64,000 nucleotides of DNA from Dirofilaria immitis (taxonomy: Eukaryota > Nematoda > Chromadorea > Rhabditida > Onchocercidae): the NCBI GenBank assembly GCA_024305405.1, contig JAKNDB010000013.1, positions 310,001-374,000 of the forward strand, written 5' to 3'. This document shows, one piece after another, positions 1 through 14,557 of this stretch. Within the stretch, counting starts at the first letter, position 1, and the number at the start of each line of letters is the position of its first letter. The notes under the pieces are model-generated. The model had not been told where the DNA came from, made no database searches, and was given only the letters and a program-made list of their open reading frames with translations. The position numbers were made by a program, and so were the translations under genes.

Positions 1-124
1 AAGTTTAGATATCATTGTTCCTATAAAAATGCAATAAAGAGCAATAAATTAGAATAGTTTTTACGAAGATGCAGATTTTCACTGAATTCATGACGTACAA
101 TATCTGTAATTCTTATATTTCCAG

Positions 125-3100
125 ATATAAATGACACCAATGCCATCAGTATTTCCTACTTGAATGCTTGCAAACGTTTGCGAGTCGATCCAATCCAAGC
201 TGTACAAGAACAAATAGCCGTACATTTTTAATTTTTATATTTTTTTAACTTTAAAAAAAATATTATAGTTTTAGGTGTAATAGGATATAATAAAATCACT
301 ATTAAAGTTTAGTAATACGTAGTCGTTTCCACAACCCATTTGATAAAAAATGATGTCATTTAAGTATGCTTGTCTTACCTCCCATTTATTCTACATAATT
401 TATATCTTACAAAAACATTAAAATTTTTTCTGCTCAAGAAAGAGCATTTGGCAAAGAAGTAATAGTCACTGATAAAATATTAGTGTGGATTCGTTACAAA
501 CTGAGCCAAATGAATTTTTAATAGATTGCTCATTAAGATATGGTATACTAATAGTAGAAAATGTTAGATGGAGGGATAATTTTGAAAATTTTAAATAAGC
601 TGCCGAAATAATAAACACATGAACTATATGTCCACCGAAACAGATGAGGGTTAATGTGTTAGATTTGTTTAGAAAGATCAGCGTAAAGCCATCCTGCCTT
701 CGGTTGTAGATTATGCGAATAGAGTGTTGCGACAATTTTGGATGCTTGTCAGATGTAGCTATCCGAGAATCATGGGGATAAAGAAAGTATCGACTTTTGA
801 ATTTATTGATTATTGATTCTTTTATTTTCTCTGGAAAAAGTTATTTCAGTGTTTTCATCAAGTGATGGGTGTACGCCAAGAATGTCTCTCCTTAAAAGGT
901 TTGTGTTTTTCTCGCCAGCTGTTTTCAGTGTTTGAAACTGTAAATTTCAGTTACATTTTTTCATTGTTCAAAAAATATTGGATGAAAATTCGGTTAATTT
1001 TCGCTCATAAATCAAGTTTTACGCAGAAAATATATTTGACCAATGTTTGGTACTTATAAGAAAAATGAATTCAGGTCATCGATTATCTTTTGCTGATATG
1101 GAGTGTTTGGAGGAAATTTTCAATAAAGTTCAGTTTGACACACTTGATTTTGAATATACATTTCTGGATGACGATGTAAGTTACATAGATTCTTTTGTAT
1201 CTAACAAATTTTTTCAAGATAATTTTATCCTGAACTTTATTCTGATTAATAATTCTTATCATTATTGGAATATCAAGGCCAAATCCAATTAGCATTTCAA
1301 TATCGTAGTGTGCCGTAGTAGATCTTCTACTGAGGTCAAAGGTCAGCAGTTCTTTCCCAAGTAATTTGCATAATAGATTGTGATGTTCCATTTTTTTCGC
1401 ACTATTCAGCTTTGAAATCATGAATTACCGAACTTTTTCTAGCAATGGAATTTTGAATAGTGATTCTACCTAAAAGAATCAAGAATTACGTATTTTTCTT
1501 TTATATTCTTACGAATAATTCTTAATGTGCTTCAGAGTGCCGTGTGCCTTGGAGAAATGCTTGAATTTTATGATTCTGCAGTAAAATTGAATTTGTCTTT
1601 TAATAAGCAAATTAATTTGCGAGGTTGGCAATCCATATGTAAAGCTATAAGAGATGTAAGTTTTGCTTTCATATTTTAGAATAGAATTAATGTGGTGGTT
1701 TCACCAAATGATCTTGCTAATTTTGACCAGAGTATTTGTTAAAGACGATGTAGTATGATATTCTAAATCTTTTTGATGTGGTTTTCAAGTTTCAAGAATT
1801 TTTGTTAAGCTATAATACCCACTTATAACAGAAATCTAAGAGTGTATTTATCGAGACATATTGTTTACTTCTTGTCTTTTATTGTTTTGATGTTTTTCCT
1901 ATTGTTAATCCTATAATGTTTGAGTTTTGAATTATGAGTCATCATTAATGTCCAAATTTTTTTTTCAGGCACCTTCCATGCAGTATCTAAATTTGCGTTA
2001 CACATCTTTGTCCGACCGTGCCATACCAATCTTGGCTCGTGCTTTGCGTTCCCAGTCATCGTTAACTATTCTGCATTTGGAAAATGTTTCTCTTTCCGGA
2101 CGAAACTTAATTTTAGTCGGTTAGTGCGACTCTTTTTCTTCATTTCTATCAATGCCATAAATTGAAAGTGTATAAAATTTGTAACAGAATGAAAATTTTA
2201 CTATGCTTTAAGAATTATCGTTATAAAAAAGAAAGCATTTCTGTAGAAAAATGCCAACTGCTTTATTGAAATGATGAAGGAATGCTCCTCTCATGTTATC
2301 TTTACATCAAGATGGAACACTTTTTACTGAATACAATCTATAATTTCTTCATAATTTTATTATAGGATGTGCATTGAAGGAAATACAATATTGCGAGAGC
2401 TTTATTTGGGTGAGAATAATTTACAGCCTGCAGATGGTGCTCACATTTACCAGATTATCACCACTAGTGCATCAATTCAGTTGCTTGATCTGCGGAACAA
2501 TCAGTTGCAGGTTGGCATTTATTTATAAGTTTGAATTAAGTGAAATTTATTACTGTCCCTGTTGATGATAGATGGAAAGTACGTTTTTTTTGCTTTATAC
2601 CTATGAAATTTCGAAATAATAAATCACAATGTGAAATTTGGGAAAAGGCTCTGTGGTTCGTAATTTAATATGTTACTAGGGTCAATCGTTCTGCTTTGGA
2701 ATAGGTGATTCTAATTTAACTGAATGAAGAAATGATCTATTATGGATTTAGGATGGTGGTTTACGTCATATTTGTGATGCATTGAGACACCGTGATACAA
2801 TGAAAAATAGTGTGCTGTCAGCATTAGTACTATGGAATAATAGATTAACAAGTAATGGAATGGAAGCATTGGCACAAGCATTAGTTGGTTTCGATTATAT
2901 CGTTTATTTTTGAGTTTGAAGCTTTCAGTAGTATCAGTTTGTTCTACTTGAATGATTTTGTTTTTTAACTTATGAATCTTCTATTATTTTTTGTTAGAGT
3001 AACTTGATAGATATTATTTTACGCAGAAATTTGAGAAAACAATCTTATTATTTATTAAATGGCAATTGATATTATTGAACATAAACTTTTTAGCTTAAAT

Positions 3101-6100
3101 ATTATATCCAAAATTTTAAAATACCAAAAATCTTCTTGGAATTTGATATATTAAATTTCTACGTTGCAGAAGGAAAATAGTAAATTGGAAACGTTGAATA
3201 TTGGTAACAATAATTTGCTATTGGAAGGCATTGTTAAGCTTAAGCCAGCATTACAGCAGAATTGTAGTTTACAGCGGCTTGGTCTGCAGGCGACAAATCT
3301 TGACTGTCAAGGTATGTTCATTCTTTCCATATTAGAAGTTTAGAACGTGTATTTACTCCTTCCATATGCTAGAAATTTCAGAGTACTTACATCATCGAAT
3401 CTGAAATTTTCTTGTTTATTTTTATTGGTTGCTGAATTAAGGTTATTTGAAAATTTCTCCAACGTAGCAAGTCTTTTGGTATCCGCATAATAATTGCTTG
3501 CGCATATATGAAGACTACTTTAACTGGCCAAGAATACCAGCTTTTAGCATTTTCTTTTAGTGGGTACACTGTTGGTTTTGATCAGAAATGCCATGGTATC
3601 TTTTAGTAACTTGAAATTATTGGCAGTGATTCCATTTTGATATCATAAATTTAGCTTAATTTTGTTGAAGATTTAGTTGTCATATGAAGTAAATGTGATA
3701 AAAATTTTATGTATGAAGATGATGGATTGTTCGTCGTATTCTCTAATGAAATATTTGAAAATGGTTTTTTAGGTGCAATTGTGTTAGCAGAATGTTTAGC
3801 AGATAATAAAGTGATGATAAGGCTGGATTTACGAGATAATCCACATATTGGATCTGCTGGTCTGTTGGCACTTCATCTCGCAATGAAAATGAATACTTCA
3901 CTGACAGTTTTGAATTTGGATACGTCAGTTGCTCAGAATAACAGTTTAAAGGTTTTGCACTTGCTTATTTGAATAGTATTTTTGTAATACTGTTTGAAAT
4001 GTATGATTCCATCATATTGTGCATAACAAGTTCTTTTCTTCTAGAATATTGCGAAATCAGGTGTCAGTCTTCTCAGTCGACATGAACGGAATAGCTTAAA
4101 CTTAAGTGTAATTCAATTTTATTATAATATAGCACATGAGACCGATAGGTTTTTTTTCTTTGCGAGCTATGGCTCTTCATAGATCTGGTCGGTACTTTGT
4201 TAAGTGTGTGTTGCTTGTGACTCTGAATTGATATTTTAATTCTCTTTACATACTAATTAGTTTTATGCTGTCTATCTTTGCACCGTTCATTTTAATCGAC
4301 TAACCAACTGACATAGATGTTTTTCGTTAGCTTTTTCCGTTATTACGTTCATTCTTATGATGCCATAACCAGTATAATATATGAGACTTTAATTGAATTT
4401 GTTGAATTACTTTAAATAGAATGGGCTTTACTTTGCTTCGATTAGCACTAATAATAATCTATTTGTTTTGCCCTCTCTCTCTGCTTGAATATAAGAATAC
4501 CAATATCATATATATTTCAGGTTAAAGAATATCAGGAGCAGTTTAAGGTTTATTACGAGGAGATCAAAATGTTTTGTGAACGAAATAAGGGAATTGCACT
4601 TAAAAATCTTTCGGTCCTTACAACTAACCAGGATAGCGCCACTCAAACGAACGTTATGCATAACGAGGCGAATACGGAAGCGACGAAGAACGAGGGAAAG
4701 GAAAGCGAAGAAAAGAATGAAATAAAAATGATAAAAAAGGAACATATCAGAAGCTGTAATTTGGAAGGTGCTGAACGAACTGGAACCGTAAAACCTAATA
4801 ATTCAATTTGGTTGCTTGGTCGATCATCATCCTTAACATGTACTGAAACCGTCGATGATATTTCAGTAAGTGCGAGTTCTTCCTCTTTTCCCTTTTCTAC
4901 TTTCAATGACATCTCGTATATTAAGCACCTTGCTTTAAACTTAAAATACAATATAGTAAATTTTTAATTATATACAGTTTTATCATCATTTTTGTGGTTT
5001 GCTGATAAGTCATGATGACTGAACTCATAAAAACAAGTGAAAATTTTTATTCTTTCGCTCAATTTTATTATAAAGATGCGATAGAAAAGCTAAAATAGTT
5101 GAAATGAATGGCATATTTATCTGAACATTCACCATAATAACACATTCGAATATTTAATTTTAGGATTGCTTTCAACCAAAAATTATTCTTCTAGGATACT
5201 TAATCAAATCAGTCTCGTAATGAGGTATACATGGAAGTAAACAGTGAAACAGATGTAATAACTTCGAAAGTTCATTATTTGTTTATATTAATTTCATCAA
5301 TCTTTAGGAACGCGTTGCACAGATGACTCATCATTCAGTGGCATTAATTGAGCGAGTTCCGGATAGTATTACAACTATCAAGAAACAATCATATGAAAGC
5401 CATCCTACACTAGTTATTAGAAGTACAATTTTTCTATTACTTAATAAGCAGCGACTATGATAAAACTATTTTTCAGTTATAATAAATTATTTCGTAATAC
5501 TAAACTTTAAAACATTTTAAAAGGTTACTCTTTTCTAGATATTTGACTCTACTCGGTCAGTAAATAACAGCTTTTTCTATCTGCTGAAAATACAAAGCAT
5601 AATATATCTTGTTATCTCTATCTTATATGATGATGAAAAAATTTATATAAATTTGTCGAAACATTAAGCAATTTTTACACTGAAAATTCTGCAAAAAAAT
5701 GAGTTCTGAATTCAGGTGAGCTATCGAAATGCCCATCACTTCCTTCAATAACATCCACTGATCACCCTGAAACTACGGTAAATCCACCGGTGAAAAGAAT
5801 ATCACGGCGATTTACAGTTTCGACCTCAAGCCTGGATGCCGCAAATCCGCGAGATGTTGCTCGAGCGAAATCACGATTTAAGGTGCTTTAGTTCATATGA
5901 ATGGTTGGGTCATATAAAACTAAAACATAGCAGTAAAGCGATGCTTTGCTAATGACGGTTATATTTGATGGCACAATGACGTGAAAAAATTCGCATTTTT
6001 TTAGTGTTTCTATTTTAATGTTTCGAAATTTTTTAGGTTGAACAGGTAGGTCCATGGATTCAGAAAACAGCAACGGCTAAATCGGATGATCGTATTATAT

Positions 6101-7490
6101 TGCATCGGTCACTTAGTGAAAGTTTTGCGGTTGATACACAAGGACCTGAATTTTTGGTTATGGGAGATTCAGCTTTAGAAGTCGAAAATTCGACAACTGA
6201 ACAACTGAAAGAGTTAAAAAATTTTGGATTTCGATGTATCGATGAAACATCAGAAAGCTTTGGATCTCGAGTTGATAAGGAAAGTGCAAAGGATATAGTA
6301 TCTCAAGATATTCAAGGAGAAATTCAGTGAATTCTCATGATGATCTAGTAGTTCACTCAGACGAAGAAAATCTTCCATCTAATTCTATGCAATTCACTGC
6401 TACCTTTAACCTACGGCGTGTATCAAATACAGCACCAATACAGCATAGCGATGCTACGTATGTGATTAAATGCGCAGATAATATTGCTATGAAGTTTGAT
6501 ATTGAGAAATGCTCTTCTTGCGAACAAACTATTAGTGTGAAACATCCGACAGAGCAATTACGGCAGGAAGTAAGGACTCATGGAGAAAATTCACGAACAG
6601 TAATGAAATCTGAGACGGCTTTCTCTTGTTGTTCTGCAGTGGAAGATAACTTAGTGGACGGAGACGTGGTAAAGGAAGTAGTTCGAGATTTAGTCCACTA
6701 CGTCGTTTATGAGGTAAACAGTTTTTAGGACGACTTCTCTTTTTTGAATTCTAGAATCTCTTAATAATCGACCTGCAATGCAGAGCATAGTTGCAGCTAA
6801 TTTATTTTTTTAGACAAATGATGACGATTCAGCTTATTACCGAAAGATTTCATGTGGCATTACAAACGATGATTATAAAATTTTACCAACAATTCATTCT
6901 TTGTCGTGTGTCTCCAGGTAATTCATCTAGAAATGCATAATGAGCATTCAGTTATGATAGTTTACTTTTGATTTCATTTTATTTTTCATTATTAAAGTTG
7001 CATCATTGATTACGTACTCCTCTCTTTTCTTTAGATATAATAAAGAGTGAAGGAGAATAGATGATCAGATTAAAAATGAAATTTTAAGATTAATCCAAAC
7101 ATTAAATTTTCAACTGTAACCAATTTTACTTTCTTGCTTTTTATTTCGAACGTATTAGTAATGTAAACTTCTGAACCATTAAATGATCTATCGTTGAGAT
7201 ATTTGCGATAGTGTTTTATTACTTTAGATATGCCGTCCTCTAAACATTTTCCAATTTAGAATCCACTTTTTTAGCGATTTATTTTTTCATGAATTTGCAG
7301 AAGTTCATCAAGCTTCGTACCGAATCCGTCGCATGTCGCAGAAACGGATGAAGATATTGTGCGCATTGTAGTACGTAGTCTGATACGGGATATACTGCTT
7401 CAAGAAAAAGAATCACTGAGACGAAGTTTAAGGAAGAAGCGACGGCATCTTATTACGATATCTAACGTGGATCGTAGATCGAGTAGCTGA
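125..7490 (+). CDS. ppp1r37: PPP1R37-like leucine-rich-repeat protein, 5' end outside the window
   Basis: Sixteen exons are visible: 125-219, 850-898, 1075-1175, 1536-1655, 1969-2119, 2366-2510, 2752-2883, 3170-3311, 3773-3951, 4521-4865, 5308-5422, 5716-5882, 6037-6283, 6328-6713, 6814-6917 and 7301-7490 (TGA). All are bounded by GT and AG. Exons 1-9 encode the RI-type leucine-rich repeats of the PPP1R37 (LRRC68) family; landmarks such as NLSFNKQINLRGWQ, LHLENVSLSGR, LRELYLGENNL and ALVLWNNRLTSNGM follow the vertebrate protein in order. The vertebrate protein binds and restrains protein phosphatase 1 through an RVxF motif N-terminal to the repeats, which here would lie outside the window. 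The tail is acidic and serine-rich and ends in a basic cluster (LRRSLRKKRRHL) that could be a nuclear signal. Splice phases agree except at 2119/2366 (one base out). The 44-nt intron at 6284-6327 is inferred from frame. Family assignment is confident; tail function is unknown. Confidence 0.88.
4045..4107 (+). other. possible in-frame cassette exon of the PPP1R37-like gene
   Basis: Inside the intron 3952-4520 a pyrimidine-rich tract ends in TTCTAG at 4044. It is followed by 21 open codons (NIAKSGVSLLSRHERNSLNL plus S) and a GTAATT donor. The neighbouring exons join in phase 0 and this segment is phase 0 at both ends, so it could be included or skipped without changing frame. The protein aligns with the PPP1R37 family better when it is skipped. 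Confidence 0.3.
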
Positions 7491-8208
7491 TATTGATCCT
7501 GCTCTTAGTACGAGAAACAAGCCCTTTGTAAGTCTTGTAAATAATGGACAGTACTTTTTTAACATTATTCTGATAAGAAGAATATGAAAGTCAGTCTCTT
7601 TGCTGCGGCCTTTTAATATTATTTTTATTAGGTGTGTTTCCTGACGTAAAAATTTGAATTTGAATTTCATCATTGTAACTTCGAAATAAGAATTTTATTC
7701 TGACAACAAGCCTTTTGTTTCTGTAGTGTCTTTCAGGCATACCATATGAATATGTCAATATTCGAGTGGTTTCCTCAGCTTCTTGCCTAGTATTTTTCAA
7801 AGAAATTGGGATAATTTTAGCAACATCACTTTAAAAAAAATTTAATTTGGGCCAGATACTATTTTGCTGTTTTTCTTTTTAGGTGTCATTTTTGATTGAA
7901 TAGTGTGATTAATTATTAACTTCTTTAAATTTGTCTATGAGCATCTTCAAATAAAGGGACATTATAAAATAAACACACCCGGTGAATAAATGAAAGTAAA
8001 GGCCGGTAACATATCTCTTGGATGCATAAAAATTAGATACATCCAGCCAAAATACTTTAATGATTTTATTTTCTAGTCTCGTAGTATATCAGTCGTTAAG
8101 TTGTTATAACCTCTCCGCTCTCTTTTTCTGAAATTGTTTCATCTAATTAAAAATGTTTTTTCTTTTTCTTTTCCTTCGTCTACTCGAGTAATTTATTTTC
8201 GTTTTCAG
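7491..8208. other. 3' flank of the PPP1R37-like gene
   Basis: No coding segment is supported. An AATAAA at 7950-7955, about 460 bp after the stop codon, could be the polyadenylation signal. Confidence 0.4.
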
Positions 8209-8505
8209 ACACGTCTTTTTACATTCTTTGCATTGTTTTCCTGTATTTTATTTTTGCAAATGTGGAAGAATCATTTCATACTGGTTTTATTATGTTTGTT
8301 CATATTTCGTTTATGTGATAGGAATAAATCATACTTGTATACGGAACAATCTTATACATACGTAACGCAAATGTTAATCGTTACAATCATCAGTGTTATC
8401 CAAATCTATCTCTTCTTTTTTATATTTTGGAGAATACTTTCAGTAGAATCCTATTCAAAGGATGCAATGGAAGTTGCCAGAAATCGACAATTGGTAATTT
8501 TCTAA
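8209..8505 (+). CDS. isolated hydrophobic reading frame, possible exon of a multi-pass membrane protein
   Basis: A good 3' splice site (TCGTTTTCAG at 8199-8208) opens a frame that stays open to TAA at 8503-8505, with a possible donor (GTAATT) just before the stop. The frame is also open upstream to an ATG at 8134. The peptide has three hydrophobic stretches: around LFTFFALFSCILFLQ, HFILVLLCLFIF and MLIVTIISVIQIYLFFFIFW. They are separated by charged loops, and the peptide ends SYSKDAMEVARNRQL. The layout recalls small nematode tetraspan proteins of the LAPTM type, but no partner exon could be joined to it convincingly. It may be a real exon, a short gene of its own, or chance. Confidence 0.3.
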   Translation, partial: TRLFTFFALFSCILFLQMWKNHFILVLLCLFIFRLCDRNKSYLYTEQSYTYVTQMLIVTIISVIQIYLFFFIFWRILSVESYSKDAMEVARNRQLVIF

Positions 8506-11500
8506 TTTTTGTTTAGTTCCATCTTGTTTAATATTTAAAATTATTTTTTATCATAATGGCATTCGTTTTATTATTGTTTGGATGTTTATTAATCGAATGA
8601 GCTTTTTTTGCCACTCGTTAAAACGTTACTATTGGAAAATGATTAGTTAGGTGTGTTTCTAAACTTCTATATGATGAGTTCGTTCATTAAAACTTCTTCT
8701 AAATATTGTAGTAGTCTCATATACAAACAAATATATGAGGTGGAATTTTTCAAATTATTAAAATTTACTGCAGTTGTAATAAAGTATAATACCTCATTTT
8801 TTGCTACTATTTGGTTTTCGGTTTTGTGATCGTTATTTACCTGGAATGGTTATATATTTCACTGTCGTTATTTCACTGTATAGTGCCTAATTTTATTTTA
8901 TTATTTGTTCTTTTGATCTTGTGACAATTGGAAGCATCATATCATCATAACTTTCAGGTAGTCTGAAATAGGATTGATGATTTACTACAGCTATTAAGTT
9001 ATTAGTTATTGTGGAAGTAATATATTATATTCGGAGATTTTTTGTCAGATGTATAAATCAGCTCTACGAGCTATATGTGCTACAATTGAAGAAATATTAT
9101 GATTTTTGATTTTTTTATTAAGATTTTGGGAAGCATTTGACCACCAGATGTTTTACTAGAAATTGTAGTATTTTGCTTTTGTTTTTGTTTTTTTCCTTTT
9201 TTAAGCTTTCTAAGTTTCAAGAACTTTTAAGTTATTTTCTCATTCAAGTACAATTTTTTTTTGTCTTCAAGTACAGACTAATTTCAAGCCTAGTTAGCGA
9301 TAATTGAATGATGTAGATTTATTAGAAAAAGGAATGCTCTTTTATTCATTGTAACACTTTCAGTTATTTATTTTTAATACAGTAATTGGTTAGTATTATT
9401 AGATTTATTAAAATGTGAAGGTTATACTTGTAAATATAAGTTTCTATCATATGTATTGTATATTTCAATTTCTATAACTAGTAATCAAATTAATAATGAT
9501 AAATTGTGGGACTGAAACTAAACATTCTTTAGAGAGATCTAGCCATTTCAATTTTTTTACAAAAAAGTACTAGCTTTAATTTATTAAATTTTAAACTTTA
9601 ATTTCTCATAAACCATAATCGGTAGTTATTTGATAATTTCCTGTTTCGTCTATTGTTATCTTTTCATTACGTCTTTTAAACTTTCTATCGTTCATTAGTA
9701 TACTGTATTGTTTTAACTTGTGGATTAAATTTGAAATAATTGAAATTTGAAATTGAGTCGAAATTTCACTTTCCTTTTTATTGGTCATTTGAAGGATTTA
9801 AAATTGATAGATATGGGAAATTTACGAAAAATTGTATCATATCATATAATTATATGGTTATAAATTAAGAAAAATTCATTATTTTTACGACAAAGTTTGA
9901 ATTTATATATGAAATCTTTCTATCGATTTGTACTTTTGATCGATTTCTAATTTAATCATTGCTATACTCTTAACAACTTTCCTCATAACTTCTCAGGTTC
10001 TTTTGAAGGGACGGAAATCCGTAATTCGCACATTTTTTTAAATGATTTAAAGTTCAATTTCATTCCAATTCTTAATATAAGCTAATTATTTATAAATGAA
10101 AGAAAAAGATTTCCAAAAAAGAAAGGGAAATATCAATTTAAACCTAAGATGGGACGAGAAAATATTTGAATATTATATGGACATTACTGAATCTCATTTT
10201 GATCCAGTTGATATGATGATACTTTACTAATTAATTGATAGTTATCAATGATCATACAAAAGGCTCAAAGATAAAAATTACTGATGCTTATTTAGTATTA
10301 TCATCGAAAGATTCTAATTTTTCGCAACTTTATCTTGAGAGGTTTGAATGTAAATAATAATGATATTGATATGAGCATGAATGGATCAAAAGATCTATCT
10401 GTTCCAAATGGATCATATTTATCTATAATTATTTTTTAATTATCCTTTGTATGATATGAACCATAAAATAAATTGTTAATTGTATATTTTATTTTACTTC
10501 TTACTGATTCTAAAATTACAATTTCTCTTCTTTCCCCTGTAATTTCTGTGTAATTTTTGATGTGCAAATATATAATTGTAATAATATTTACTGATAAATT
10601 TGCTACAACTACAAATTATACTAAAACTAAAACATTTTAGCCTAAAAATTCTTAAGTTAAATTAAATAATGCATTATGATTAATAACAAATAAGATATCA
10701 TTAAAATTTCATCATCTCTAATCGACCTGTTAAATGATCGAGAATTTCTAAAAAAAAAAAAGATGAAAAGAATTTTGAAGGAAGAACAAATTATCATCAT
10801 AATTTCGAATATATTAAAATGTTGAATTACAAATTTCAACATTTCTCCCTTTTTTTCTTCTCTCAAATATTTTGTTTACAATGTATTTTTATCATAAAGA
10901 GCGGAACTATTAAAATTCTTCAACAAACTGCAGAAATAGTTCCACTCTTGCAATTATAAAGCTCAGCAAGTTTCGGGGTAATTTAAAATAAATGCGGAAA
11001 TTTCATAATCAGTAATTTTGCTATTAGCACAGTTTTTTTTCTAATTGTCAAATTTTCAAAAAAAAAAAGAAAAGATATCAGTGTCTTAGAGAGAGAAAGG
11101 TAGAGAGAGACAGAGAGAGAGAGAAAAGAGAGTGATAAATAAAATGATAGTTTATTTTAATTTTTTCATTATAAACATTGAATTAATTCATTTTGAAATT
11201 TTCGAACCGTTGAAGGGAAAATTTATTATCAATTATAATTGATATGTTTAAATGGCAACATTTTTTTTTTTTTAAAAAACTTATTTCAATTGTCAAGAGG
11301 GTAAAATTATATGAAAGGTTAAAAGGTAAATAAATAAATCAATAAAGTCTATTCTGCTATATATTTAAAACTTTGGAAAAAATTACGAAATAATGATAAA
11401 TGTAATTGATCTTTTCTCGAATAATTCATTATTCGCGAGAAATTTCAATAATCAAATGATTAGGAAAATTTTTTTTTCTTTAACTGATTAGAGAATGACG

Positions 11501-12540
11501 AAATGAAAAAACGTTTTTAAATAAAAATTTATTTGATTTCATCGATTGCATTTCTATCGATTGTTTTCATCTCATTCTTCCATATCATTTATCATTGATT
11601 TTTGCACATTTCAAACTTATTTCATTAATTTTATCTAATCATATATCAATTAGTCTTTAATTTTTAATATTGATATAATCAGCAGTATGATAAGTTTTTA
11701 TATTAATTATATCATATCATATCTGTCAAATAAGCTAATAGATATTATTAAAAAGTTGTAGATTAATTATTCTAAGTTTCAAATGATTTCTTTATTGTAA
11801 AAAAAAGTGAATAGGTAGTGATGAAAATGGAAGAAGGTAAAAGTAATAGGGTAAGTGAAATTGAAAGATATGACTTGTATACTACTCTCTTCTTATGAAT
11901 CATTAAAGTTGCTAAAACCTGAATTTCCTAAGTATATTACTAAATGAACAATAGCTTTTAGCTTATATATACATATAAAGAGAAAGGTACACAATACACA
12001 ATATATGCTATAAATTCTTTATCTATTCTCACCTAAAAAAGAAAAGAAAACTTAAGTAAATAATAATGATAATGATGATGATGATGATGATGATGATGGA
12101 GGAGGAGAAGAAGAAGAAGAAGAAGGAGGAAGAAGTTAGAATTGCTTGTATGATCGATTAGAAGAAACGGTTGTAGAAGTATTAATCAAACTTAGGTTCT
12201 TATATATCTATCATTTTCTCTCTCATTTATTTCTGTACTATTTATTTACTTTTCATTATTCATCAATTCTATCACTTTATTGATTTTTATTCTTAAGTTT
12301 TTTTTTTTGCTTATTTTGTTTATTAAAAATTAAGTGAAATATAAATTTGCATAAATTTATTTAAATTGTTACTTTGAAATATCAAATATTTGCATATCAT
12401 TGATTAATTATATATATTTGCATATCATTGATTAATTATATTTTAAAATCTTATCATTGTTATCAGATTTGTTTATCGGATGTTTTCGAAGAATTTTGAT
12501 TTAAATTTTGATATGCTCATTTATTTAAGTAAATATAAAT
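8506..12540. other. intergenic, AT-rich
   Basis: About 4 kb with no supported coding exon on either strand. It contains short homopolymers, a GA-rich stretch near 11091-11132 and the triplet repeat listed at 12060. Confidence 0.6.
12060..12136. repeat. GAT/GAA triplet microsatellite
   Basis: A run of GAT triplets passes into GGA and GAA triplets over about 75 bp. Confidence 0.9.
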
Positions 12541-12548
12541 AATTGCAG
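12541..12548 (+). promoter_or_regulatory. candidate spliced-leader acceptor of the MOLO1-family gene
   Basis: AATTGCAG lies 31 bp before the ATG at 12580, downstream of a very AT-rich stretch, with no open exon before it. In nematodes such a site is where a spliced leader would be joined. Only the position and consensus support this. Confidence 0.4.
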
Positions 12549-12579
12549 TAATGCATTGATTATATATCCGAAGGAAGTT

Positions 12580-14557
12580 ATGTCAATTTATATTATTATC
12601 ATTATTCCATTCTTATCATTCACATTTTCCTTGATTCGTCGTTCATCAAATTATACCATTGAAACATTTCCGGATTCATTAGCTCGACCGGATCTTTGCG
12701 GTATTAATTCTCCAGGATTTGCTTGTGATCCGGATCAATTACTGCAACGTTTTAATCATACCTTTTCCGGTAAGTTTATGATTATTTATCATCTTATAGA
12801 TGCAATTTGTCACTTTTCTTTTTTTTTTATTAATAATGATACGATAATTTGATATACTTATGATAATTTGAGGTGCTGAATATTTATCACAACATTTGCA
12901 ACGAATTCGTTATGCGACAAATTGTTCATGTTTGGAAGAGGATAGATTATATGGTCATTGTTCTATCATTAATCCGCATGGATATACGATATCAATCGCT
13001 GTTATGAAATCAATTGCGATAAATAATGATACGATGTAAGCTTGTTTTGTATATATTTTGAAATAATCTTTTATTATTATTATTATTTTTATTCAGTTTA
13101 TTTTCAATAAATTATTTTCTTTTGCAAAAACAAAATTTGATTTGAGGATACTTCCTTCTGAACTTATCATACACAGAATGATATATTATAGCTAATATGT
13201 TGATCCAATCTGATCAACTTTTTTCATGCAAAAAGAAATATGTAAATAAAATTTAGGATAATTTCAAAGATGTTATATATATTATTTGTTTTAATAAAAC
13301 AAAATATTACTTGCTTCAGGAATTCGAAAAGGTTGATTGATTCACTTCGGATATTTGCTGAAAATTTACGACAGCGGCAAAACCGTGGTCAATGCGCTGA
13401 TGATGCATTGATTGTAGCAATTGCCAATTGGAATTTTGTAAGTTTCAAATTGATTCTAAATCATTTCAAATTTTAAAATGACCAATTATTTGAATCAAAT
13501 CATATAATCTATCTATTTTAGGTTTATACATCGGTAGGTGAAGTGATAGGAAAGGTGCTCACACCAAGCGTTATCGCGAGAATAAGTCAAGAAGCAGGTA
13601 TTTTTATTTTAATCATATAAATAAATCCTATGTAAATAAACTATTCAGTACGGAGAATTGATATCAAAAATGGGCAGACGAAAAAGAAATTATATCACAA
13701 AATTTATCAACTAGTTCTTATAACTACTTGATAAAAATATTTTTAATATGATAAGGACGACTTGAATTATTGTGAATGAAAAAAGAATGAAATCAAATAC
13801 TAAGTGCCTAAATAGTTAATAAGATTTAATAATATAACTCAAAATTTCAATACATGATATGATAATATTTTTATGTCGTTGTAAACTCCAAGGTAAACAT
13901 ATAGATGATAAACATTTCTTGATCAATAATTTAAGTTATAAATTGATTGAATCGATTTCGAACATTAAAAATACTATTTGAGATATTTAAAATAGTAAGA
14001 AAACAGAAGTGAGATAAAATTGAAAGATATTAAAGTATATATTGCTTCTTGGCTGATAATAACATATCATTTGCTTTTATTTTAGTAATATTCTTTCTTA
14101 GAGTTAGAAAAATAATTAGGCTAATATTCTGTAATTAGCTATTAGCTAAGAAAATATTTAATTTAACAAATTTTATCATATAAAAATCGTAGAATTGATT
14201 TTATAATCGATAAATTATGAGATTTTTTCATAAAACTTTCTAAACTTTCTCAAACTTTTTTGGAATATATTTTGACAATAATGGAAGATAAAAATAATCA
14301 TTTATCACTTAATTTTAGAGCCACTATTGTCCAGCGCTAATTATCTATATGGGTTAACATTTATGGTTGATGGATATGGACAATTTTTACAATATTCGGC
14401 TCCAGATACCGAGAATAAGTCTTGGAAGATGATATGGTCTAGCATAATGAGTAATTGGCTTAATATTTTCCTCAGTTTAATTGTCCTAATTAGCTTTGTA
14501 ATATTGATTGTCCTTATTGTTATGCGATTTTGTTGTAACGAAAACAGAAATATATAG
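12580..14557 (+). CDS. MOLO1/TPM-domain single-pass membrane protein
   Basis: Five exons (12580-12769, 12873-13035, 13320-13437, 13522-13597, 14319-14557) join in phase to give 261 aa. A hydrophobic signal peptide (MSIYIIIIIPFLSFTFS) is followed by the nematode-specific opening FPDSLARPDLCG and the ACDPDQLL motif, then a TPM-type extracellular domain with repeated cysteines (NCSCLEEDRLYGHC, GQCADDALIVAIA). A transmembrane helix lies near residues 229-253, with a short CCNENRNI tail. This is the layout of the family of C. elegans MOLO-1, an auxiliary subunit that increases gating of levamisole-type acetylcholine receptors. MOLO-1 has several nematode paralogues, so which receptor or partner this one serves is inference. 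The first ATG after the candidate trans-splice site was taken as start; an in-frame TTG at 12556 is less likely. AATAAA near 14643 is a plausible polyadenylation signal. Confidence 0.85.
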